A DNA stretch of 38,250 bases, taken from NCBI GenBank assembly GCA_964472855.1, contig CAYYMJ010000025.1, forward strand, positions 1-38,250, read 5' to 3'. The position numbers and the translations under genes are program-made. The notes beneath the pieces were generated by a model. The model saw only the letters and a program-made list of their open reading frames with translations, ran no database searches and was not told where the DNA came from. This document shows, piece by piece, positions 33,214 through 38,250 of this stretch; position 1 is the first letter of the stretch, and the number at the start of each line of letters is the position of its first letter. The stretch is from Tranquillimonas sp964472855 (GTDB taxonomy: Bacteria > Pseudomonadota > Alphaproteobacteria > Rhodobacterales > Rhodobacteraceae).

Positions 33214-33353
33214 GGAGGTGGGCCAGTTAGGGATACCCTGAAAGGGCCCAATCAGGAGTGTTCGGTCCCGGGGTATGCCCTAGACCTCGGCCCCCCCGAC
33301 TGTCTTGACCTCACCTTCCAATATCACTCTGGACACTGGACCACCTCCTTTCT
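33214..33353 (-). ncRNA. Structured leader RNA of arfB with extended Shine-Dalgarno
   Basis: On the minus strand AGAAAGGAGGTGGTCC (33353-33338) is complementary over 16 nt, with one G-U pair, to the usual 3' end of bacterial 16S rRNA. GGAGGTGGTCCAGT (33348-33335) can pair with ACTGGCCCACCTCC (33227-33214), 13 of 14 positions, hiding this site and the GTG that follows. TGGGCC (33250-33245) can instead pair with GGCCCA (33224-33219) around an inner AGGG/CCCT hairpin; the two folds share bases and exclude each other. Either an attenuator leader of arfB or an independent small RNA ending at the adjacent terminator. A TTGACG -35 candidate lies at 33394-33399, without a good -10 box. Confidence 0.5.
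33280..33336 (-). CDS. Putative 18-codon leader peptide upstream of arfB
   Basis: GTG start, 18 residues MSRVILEGEVKTVGGAEV, stop TAG. GGAGG lies 7 nt before the GTG inside a 16-nt match to the 16S 3' end, the strongest ribosome binding site I see in the window. The frame after the TAG stays open for 41 codons into the arfB ATG, so the leader and arfB share a reading frame separated by one stop. I do not recognise the peptide. It may exist only to place a ribosome on the leader RNA. Confidence 0.4.
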   Translation of the reverse strand: MSRVILEGEVKTVGGAEV

Positions 33354-33405
33354 GTTGTTGCCGATGGCAGAAGGTTGCCACAGATCTTGGGGTCGTCAAC
33401 AAAAA

Positions 33406-34038
33406 TCACGCAACCTGTGGCCGGATTTTACCCACGATCAGGCGGAACGGCACCAGTGCGACCAGCGCCAGCGCCATTTTGACGCCCCAGTCGGCGATGC
33501 CCAGCGACACCCAGAGCGGCACCGCAGGACCCGAGCCCAGCAGCGGCAGAACCTCGCCCGCCCAGCCGACATCGTTGCCGGGCTCGAGAAAGCTGAGGCT
33601 GGCCGAAAAGGCGATGGTGAAGAACAGCGCGGTGTCGAGCGCCGAGCCGACCACCGACGACACCAGCGGCGCGCGCCACCAGTTGCCGGCGCGCAGGCGG
33701 TTGAAGATTGCCACGTCGGCAAGCTGCGCCACCAGAAAGGCGGTGCCGGACCCCAGCGCGATGCGGACGGTGACGGCCGGATAGCTAAAGCCGTCGCCCT
33801 GCAGCATGACCTGCGTGCCGATCAGCGAGCAGACGACGCCGACGGCAAAGCCCGCGAAGACAACCTTGCGGGCGGTGTGCGCGCCGTAGACCCGGTTCAT
33901 GATGTCGGTGACCAGGAAGGCCAGCGGATAGGTGAAGGCGCCCCAGGTCAGCCACTGGCCGAACAGGAACTGCACAAGGATGTTCGAGGCCACGACAATC
34001 GCGGCCATGGCAATGACGCCGGGCAGGATGGGTTTCAT
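33406..34038 (-). CDS. yhhQ: Queuosine precursor transporter (YhhQ/VUT family)
   Basis: Inner-membrane ECF-type transporter, about six helices, for queuosine precursors such as preQ0/preQ1. The 210 residues contain the family stretches SNILVQFLFGQWLTWGAF, YPLAFLVTDIMNRVYGAHTARK, and the C-terminal half with QLADVAIFNRLRAGNWW and VVGSALDTALFFTIAF, closely paralleling E. coli YhhQ. The ATG at 34038 is clear. No preQ1 riboswitch was found in the GC-rich upstream sequence. After the stop, about 50 nt separate it from the arfB leader RNA, so read-through into arfB is possible unless the terminator acts. Confidence 0.9.
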   Translation of the reverse strand: MKPILPGVIAMAAIVVASNILVQFLFGQWLTWGAFTYPLAFLVTDIMNRVYGAHTARKVVFAGFAVGVVCSLIGTQVMLQGDGFSYPAVTVRIALGSGTAFLVAQLADVAIFNRLRAGNWWRAPLVSSVVGSALDTALFFTIAFSASLSFLEPGNDVGWAGEVLPLLGSGPAVPLWVSLGIADWGVKMALALVALVPFRLIVGKIRPQVA

Positions 34039-34164
34039 GTCTGTCTGATCCGTTTTTGCAAGGTGACGGCAACTCGGCCCCGAAAGCCGGGGCAGGCGCC
34101 GGCGTGTAGCGGTTTGGCCGCGGTCTGTCCAGTGGTTGCGCCGCGCATGCGCGGCGCGGTGGCA

Positions 34165-34231
34165 GGGGGGCGCTGCCCCCCCTTCGCGTGCCGCGAATTC
34201 CCCCCCGAGGTATTTGACCAGCCAAAGAAGG
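34165..34231. repeat. Structured intergenic repeat, copy B
   Basis: Hairpin 1 GGGGGGC-GCT-GCCCCCC (34165-34181), hairpin 2 TTCGCG-TGC-CGCGAA (34183-34197), then CCCCCCGAGGTATTTGACC and AAAGAAG. The layout equals copy A (4915-4974), but hairpin 2 has different base pairs kept complementary. It lies 19 nt past the stop of the phytase-like gene. Just left is the perfect 20-bp palindrome GCGCCGCGCATGCGCGGCGC (34138-34157). Confidence 0.65.
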
Positions 34232-34249
34232 CCCGGGCGCGCCCGGCGG

Positions 34250-35125
34250 TCAGGGGCAGACCCGGTATTCGACGATTTCCGAGCGCTGGAGAAAGCGTTG
34301 GTTGTCGTCGGCGATCATGGTCAGCATCTCGCAGCCGTCGGGACCTGGCCAGACGGCGATGCCTTCGAGGTTGCCGTGGCGTCCGAGTCGGGTTTCGAGC
34401 AGGGTTTCTTCGGACAGGATGCCGTTGTCGTCGAGGCGGAAGCGGCGGACCCGGGTTGCGAAGCCGATGATGCCGCCGAAATGGCGTTCCAGCAGGTAAA
34501 GCGCGCCGCCCGCGTCGAAATCGGCGCCGGCCGGCAGCGGCTCGCCGTGGCGCGGGATCTGGAAGGCGATGCGCCAGGTGCCGTTTTCGAGGCGATAGGC
34601 CGGGAAGGGGCGGGCCAGCAGGCCCGAGCGTTCGGGAATGGCCACCAGCCGGCCCTGGGGGTCGATGGCCAGCGCTTCGAGCCCGGAATTGGGCTGCAGG
34701 TGGCGGAATGCGTCGGGCCGCGGTCTGGCGGTTGGCCGGGCGCCGGGCTGGCCGTAGCGCCAGACACGGCCGACACCTTCGAACGAGATGTTCAGCCCAC
34801 CGCTGGCATCGAGGGCCAGGCCTTCGCTGTCGGCTTTCCGCTTGGACATGCTGTCGCCGTCGCGGTCGATCAACTGGTCCAGCGTCTCGGGGTGGATGGC
34901 GATCAGGGTGCCGTTGTCGCGCGCCAGCCCGCCAGTTGCCACCCAGCCCCGGTCGCTGACGGCGACAAAGCGGCTGCCGTCGTCGCTGACCTCGATGGCC
35001 GACCAGCCGCCGGGCCCGAAGTCGGATGGCCACGACGCGCGCCCGGCAAAGGTCACTTCGTCTGCCCAGGCCAGCCCGGGCCACAGCACAAGGGCGATCA
35101 GGACCGCGACAGGACGGCGGCGCAT
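34250..35125 (-). CDS. Exported phytase-like/esterase-like beta-propeller protein
   Basis: A 291-residue protein with a signal peptide (MRRRPVAVLIALVLWPGLAWA, cleavage before DEVTF) and the 'esterase-like activity of phytase' domain. Recognisable parts are GWSAIEVSDDGSRFVAVSDRG, KADSEGLALDASGGL, NSGLEALAIDPQGRLVAIPE, GGALYLLERHF and GNLEGIAVWP, which look like repeated beta-propeller blades. Location is periplasmic or external; enzyme activity and substrate are unproven in the family. The ATG lies inside the end of mepA (28-bp overlap), so it is the last gene of the MFS-mepA operon. Confidence 0.85.
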   Translation of the reverse strand: MRRRPVAVLIALVLWPGLAWADEVTFAGRASWPSDFGPGGWSAIEVSDDGSRFVAVSDRGWVATGGLARDNGTLIAIHPETLDQLIDRDGDSMSKRKADSEGLALDASGGLNISFEGVGRVWRYGQPGARPTARPRPDAFRHLQPNSGLEALAIDPQGRLVAIPERSGLLARPFPAYRLENGTWRIAFQIPRHGEPLPAGADFDAGGALYLLERHFGGIIGFATRVRRFRLDDNGILSEETLLETRLGRHGNLEGIAVWPGPDGCEMLTMIADDNQRFLQRSEIVEYRVCP

Positions 35126-36015
35126 TGGGCGGGCAGGTCAGCGATGGTCAGGTCGGGTTTGGGCGGGCGCGGGGTTGGGTCGGGCGGGGGCGGGTTCAGG
35201 ATATTGCGAACCCAGACCTCGGCGTCGGCACAGCCGTCGCCCGGGGGCGGCGGTGGCTGGTTCGAACAGTTGCGCGACCCCGGCGGGCAGGCCAGCCGCA
35301 CGTGGAAATGATAGTGATGGCCCCACCACGGCCGCACCTTGCGCAGCCACGACCGGTCGCCGGTGGCATCGCGGCACATCCGCACCTTGGCGCCGGGAAA
35401 CACGAAGATGCGCGCCACCGCGGGGTCGCTGGCGGCGGCCTTGATGATTTGCTGATGGGCCGGGGTCCAGTTGTCGTTGACATAGGCGCCGCCGGCCCGG
35501 CGGGTCGAGATCGAGCTGAGGGTTGCCCGCTCGGCCCGGGTCAGGTTCAGCCGCGCCGGTGGCAGCATCCAGATGTCTGCATCCAGCCCCAACTGGTGGC
35601 TGGCATGCCCGGTCAGCATCGGCCCGCCGCGCGGCTGGCTGATATCGCCGATGTAAAGGCCCTGCCACCCGGGCTGTTGCGCGGCGACGCGGCTGAGCCG
35701 TTCGAGATAGGCAATCATTGCCGGGTGGCCCCAGTTGCGGTTGCGGTCAAGGCGCATGGCCTGCCAGGTCGGCCCGGTTTCGGGCAGTTCCACCGCACCG
35801 GACAGGCAGCCGCGGGCATAGCCGCCATAGGCCGCAGAGCGCCCGGGGCTGGGCGCGGTTTCGTGCCCGAACAGCGATTTGGCGACCGCGCCGGGGTCGA
35901 CCCGGCTTTGCGTGGTGACGACGCCGACATTTGCCCCGTCGGCCGTGTCGGCCCCGTCGCCACAGGCGGCAAGCGCCGCGAGGGCCAGGGCGGCAAGGGC
36001 GCGGCGTGGGATCAT
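35098..36015 (-). CDS. mepA: Penicillin-insensitive murein endopeptidase (M74), lipoprotein
   Basis: Periplasmic LAS-type metallopeptidase that cuts D-Ala-meso-DAP cross-links in peptidoglycan. The 305 residues start with a short signal ending in LAAC, so C18 is probably lipidated. Zinc ligands are expected at H140 and D147 in GHASHQLGLDADIW and in the C-terminal WWGHHYHFHVRLACP. The mature protein has several cysteines (RGC, MCRD, LACP, RNC, GCAD, AQC), suggesting disulfides, and a proline-rich segment PPPPPGDG after the catalytic domain. Its ATG overlaps the MFS stop (ATGA). A lipoprotein form is less common than the soluble E. coli enzyme. Confidence 0.93.
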   Translation of the reverse strand: MIPRRALAALALAALAACGDGADTADGANVGVVTTQSRVDPGAVAKSLFGHETAPSPGRSAAYGGYARGCLSGAVELPETGPTWQAMRLDRNRNWGHPAMIAYLERLSRVAAQQPGWQGLYIGDISQPRGGPMLTGHASHQLGLDADIWMLPPARLNLTRAERATLSSISTRRAGGAYVNDNWTPAHQQIIKAAASDPAVARIFVFPGAKVRMCRDATGDRSWLRKVRPWWGHHYHFHVRLACPPGSRNCSNQPPPPPGDGCADAEVWVRNILNPPPPDPTPRPPKPDLTIADLPAQCAAVLSRS

Positions 36016-37382
36016 GCGGCGGCGGTCTCGCCCTCGGCATCGACCCAGCGCATGACGATCAGCGCGACAAGGAACAGGAAGATCACCGGCGACACCCCCA
36101 GCCGGGCGCTGCCGGTGGCGATGGTCACCGCGCCGATCAGCCCCGGCGCGAGGAAGGCCGTGGCCTTGCCGGACAGGGCGTAAAGGCCGAAGGCTTCGGT
36201 CGGGCGGTTGGGGTCGGCGTGGCGCACCATCAGCGTGCGCGATGCGGCCTGGGTCACGCCGCCGGCGGCGCCGATCAGGGCCCCGAGAACATAGAAGACG
36301 ATATCGGGCAGCGACGACCCCTCGGCCAGCGGGATGCCAAAGATCATCTCGCGGCTCATGCCGACGATGACGACGCAGACCAGCATCAGCACCAGCACCA
36401 TCGCCACGATCACCGGCTTGGGGCCCCAGCGGCTGTCGGCCCGGCCGCCCACCCATGTGGCGGCGGCCGCGGCGATGGCGGCGACGATGCCGAAGATGCC
36501 GATCATGGTGATCGACCAGTCAAGGACCAGCGCCGCATAGACGCCACCGAACCCGTAAAGCGCGTTCAGCGCGTCGCGATACAGCATCGACCCGCCAAGA
36601 TAGGCGGCCAGGCTGCGGCGGCCAAGGATGCCGCGAATCAGTTGCCACAGCTCTGACAGGGCGCGCGCCGCGCCGCCGGGCACGGCCTTGCTGCGCCCGT
36701 CACGCACCCACAGGAAGAAGGGGATCATGAAGACGACGAACCAGATGGCCGAAAAGGGTCCGACCGCGCGGGTGCCTTCGCGGGCCGCAGCGTCAAGGCC
36801 GAAGGGCGGGCTGAGCCCGATCAGCGTCTTGCCGTTTTCGCCCTCGGCAAACAACAGCAGCATGATGAACAGCGACAGCACGCCGCCCGCATAGCCCAGC
36901 GCCATGCCGCTGCCGGACAGTTTGCCGATCTCGTCCCTGCTGCCCAGCGACGGCAACATCGCGTTGGTGAAGATCAGCGCAAACTCGGCGCCGACCATGG
37001 CCAGCCCGAACATGACCAGCGCTGTGGTCATGCCGCTGCCGTCCGGGTGCAGCACCCAAAGGCTCCAAACGGCGACGACGTAGATCACGGAAAAGCCGAA
37101 GATCCAGCGGGTGCGCCGGCCCGAGTTGTCGGCCAGTGCCCCAAGGATCGGGGCCGAAACCGCGATCAGCAGGCCGGTCACGGTCTGGGTCAGGGACCAG
37201 ATCGACTGGGCCTGGGCGTCGGCCACATCTTCGGCCACGCCGGCGGCCATGAAGGCTTCGGTCGCGACCGAGGCGACGTAGGGGCCGAATATGAAGGTCA
37301 GGCACAGGGTATAAAACGGCTGGTTGGCCCAGTCGAACATCATCCAGGCCCATATTTTCCTGCGCTTCGAAACGTCCTGCAT
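36012..37382 (-). CDS. MFS transporter, UMF1/Atg22-like family
   Basis: A 456-residue integral membrane protein with about 12 helices. The N-terminus KIWAWMMFDWANQPFYTLCLTFIFGPYVAS carries the D-W-A-N pattern typical of the UMF1 (Vps/Atg22-like) MFS group, followed by the A-like motif GALADNSGRRTRW between helices 2 and 3, and GGRADSRWGPKP between helices 8 and 9. The substrate of bacterial members is not established. Its stop overlaps mepA, so a link to cell-wall turnover products is possible but only inferred from context. An inverted repeat lies just upstream. Confidence 0.9.
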   Translation of the reverse strand: MQDVSKRRKIWAWMMFDWANQPFYTLCLTFIFGPYVASVATEAFMAAGVAEDVADAQAQSIWSLTQTVTGLLIAVSAPILGALADNSGRRTRWIFGFSVIYVVAVWSLWVLHPDGSGMTTALVMFGLAMVGAEFALIFTNAMLPSLGSRDEIGKLSGSGMALGYAGGVLSLFIMLLLFAEGENGKTLIGLSPPFGLDAAAREGTRAVGPFSAIWFVVFMIPFFLWVRDGRSKAVPGGAARALSELWQLIRGILGRRSLAAYLGGSMLYRDALNALYGFGGVYAALVLDWSITMIGIFGIVAAIAAAAATWVGGRADSRWGPKPVIVAMVLVLMLVCVVIVGMSREMIFGIPLAEGSSLPDIVFYVLGALIGAAGGVTQAASRTLMVRHADPNRPTEAFGLYALSGKATAFLAPGLIGAVTIATGSARLGVSPVIFLFLVALIVMRWVDAEGETAAA

Positions 37383-37421
37383 GCCCTGTCCCCCTCGCGG
37401 CCACTGGCGGCATCAAAACGC

Positions 37422-37437
37422 CGAAACGCCGGTTTCG
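37422..37437 (-). terminator. Small inverted repeat between thioesterase and MFS genes
   Basis: CGAAAC-GCCG-GTTTCG, starting about 4 nt after the thioesterase stop and followed on the minus strand by GCGTTTTG. It could be a weak terminator or attenuator, or an operator for the MFS operon 40 nt downstream. Evidence is limited to the symmetry. Confidence 0.25.
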
Positions 37438-37440
37438 CAA

Positions 37441-37971
37441 CTAGTCAACCGGTGGCCAGGGTCTTTCCGCCTCGGCTGTGATCCATGCGCTTACCCAACC
37501 CGGCAACGGCGGGCTTTGCGGGTCGACTCCGGTGGCGGCGGCCACGCGGGCCGGGGCGACGATGCCCGACGCGTTGGTAACCGCGCTGCGGATCAGCGCC
37601 TGGCTGGTGCAGTCGCCTTTGCGCCACATCGACTGGAGGACATACAGAAACCGGTCGTCCCACCCCAGAAGCCGCGACTGCATCTCGACCCGCTGGAACA
37701 TCTTGACCCGGCGGCGATAGCGCACCGAGGCCCCGGCGACGGCGGCGCCCCAGCCGTTGTGCATCATTGTGCGGGTCGTGCCCATGCGGTGAAACAGGAC
37801 CGACCGCCCGAGGTCGAAGAAGGTCAGCGTGCGGCCGTTGTTCAGTTCGAACCACACGTCAAGATCCCACGGCCAGCAGATGTGGCTGGAGCGGTGGATG
37901 TCGAAGGTGCCAAGCCGGGGCGCCTTGCGGTTTTTCCAGAATTGCCAGGTCAGTCTGAGCGCGGGATACAT
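37441..37971 (-). CDS. Hotdog-fold acyl-CoA thioesterase-like protein
   Basis: A 176-residue protein resembling the 4HBT/THEM6 thioesterase group. The typical features are HRSSHICWPWDLDVWFELNNGRTLTFFDLGRSVLFHRMG, in which D-x-D followed by L-N-N-G-R marks the active-site helix start, and VAGASVRYRRRVKMFQRVEMQSRLLGWDDRFLYV, the usual strand order. Substrate unknown; the family acts on acyl-CoA thioesters. A start at 37971 (MYPALRLTWQFW) gives a hydrophobic amphipathic N-terminus. It is 58 nt before the MFS gene on the same strand and divergent from yggT. Confidence 0.82.
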   Translation of the reverse strand: MYPALRLTWQFWKNRKAPRLGTFDIHRSSHICWPWDLDVWFELNNGRTLTFFDLGRSVLFHRMGTTRTMMHNGWGAAVAGASVRYRRRVKMFQRVEMQSRLLGWDDRFLYVLQSMWRKGDCTSQALIRSAVTNASGIVAPARVAAATGVDPQSPPLPGWVSAWITAEAERPWPPVD

Positions 37972-38047
37972 CGGCCGGTCCTTTTGCCTGTCGGGACGGC
38001 CTGATGCGTCAACCCGGCGGAAAGGTAAAGACCCGCGCGCCCGACCC

Positions 38048-38076
38048 TTGCGTCACCGCGGCGCAGACCCTAGGTC
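38048..38076 (+). promoter_or_regulatory. Candidate promoter of the YggT gene
   Basis: TTGCGT (38048-38053), 17 nt, TAGGTC (38071-38076), with a leader of about 20 nt containing GGAGAGG before the ATG. Confidence 0.4.
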
Positions 38077-38102
38077 TCTGGAAATTCGCCGCGGAGAGGC
38101 CC

Positions 38103-38250
38103 ATGCAGTCGCTGTTTCAAATCCTGATGCTCATTCTGAATGTCGTCTGGTTCGTGATGATCGCCCATATCATCATGAGCTGGCTCATTTCATTCCAGGT
38201 GCTGAACCTGCGCCAGCCCCTTGTGGCGCAGATGTGGTCGGGCCTGACCC
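38103..38250 (+). CDS. YggT family membrane protein, partial (cut by window end)
   Basis: Only the first 49 codons are inside the window. The product starts MQSLFQILMLILNVVWFVM and continues IAHIIMSWLISFQVLNLRQP, the YggT pattern of a first membrane helix followed by the S-W-L-I-S-F motif. YggT proteins have one or two such repeats and are linked to osmotic stress, division or cell-surface functions, still poorly defined. The ATG follows GGAGAGG. The 3' end lies beyond 38250. Confidence 0.85.
   Translation, partial: MQSLFQILMLILNVVWFVMIAHIIMSWLISFQVLNLRQPLVAQMWSGLT

Noticed and set aside
33338..33353. Fragment of a 16S rRNA gene on the plus strand
   Set aside because: Only about 16 nt match the 16S 3' end and flanking bases do not; an extended ribosome binding site on the minus strand explains it better.

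Overview
The window is a GC-rich bacterial chromosome segment, almost certainly from the alphaproteobacterial order Rhodobacterales. The main reasons are the gene order rpsT-dnaA-dnaN-recF-(insert)-gyrB, a Mic60-like (mitofilin) gene between hemD and hemY, the divergent tsaD-gpsA / hemD block, the ubiB-ubiE / mutM arrangement, and short intergenic repeats of a kind I associate with this order. I cannot name the genus. I see no insertion sequence, prophage, integrase, CRISPR array or rRNA operon. This is a core, housekeeping region.

Layout. 1-228 is a non-coding tandem repeat. 229-1319 (minus) holds a GNAT acetyltransferase and an HD hydrolase, overlapping by 4 nt. 1483-4831 (plus) holds a small exported protein, ahcY, a ketopantoate-reductase-family gene and a DUF2853 gene. 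4991-7496 (minus) is tsaD-gpsA-EVE, divergent from hemD-mic60-hemY (7564-11276), which is followed by tRNA-Thr(CGT) and a GFA-family gene. 12029-13944 (minus) is maiA-fahA, the last two steps of tyrosine/homogentisate breakdown, divergent from a phosphotransferase across a palindromic operator candidate. 14950-17227 (minus) is ubiE-ubiB for ubiquinone, divergent from mutM. An enoyl-CoA hydratase and rpsT follow, with a clear terminator.

20064-28771 is the replication block dnaA, dnaN, recF, gyrB. Between recF and gyrB sit four genes (VOC, DUF1697, LysE, fatty acid desaturase) joined to recF and to each other by 4-nt stop/start overlaps. Then come a globin and trhO (minus), the NAD salvage pair pncA and pncB (plus), arfB and yhhQ (minus), an MFS-mepA-phytase-like operon preceded by a thioesterase-like gene (minus), and the start of a YggT gene cut by the window edge.

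The most interesting signal is upstream of arfB, the tmRNA-independent ribosome rescue factor (33168-33405, minus strand). A 16-nt stretch there is complementary, allowing one G-U pair, to the 3' end of 16S rRNA. It is placed ideally in front of an 18-codon ORF. A 14-nt arm that would hide this site and its start codon lies downstream and is mutually exclusive with a local hairpin. A strong intrinsic terminator sits directly before arfB, whose own start has no Shine-Dalgarno sequence. This looks like an undescribed ribosome-sensing attenuator of a ribosome rescue gene. Other regulatory candidates are an anti-Shine-Dalgarno hairpin at ahcY, palindromes at fahA and at the pncB -35 box, a recurring TTGnnn-N16/17-TAGnnn promoter form, and two repeat copies that keep the same two-hairpin fold through compensatory changes.
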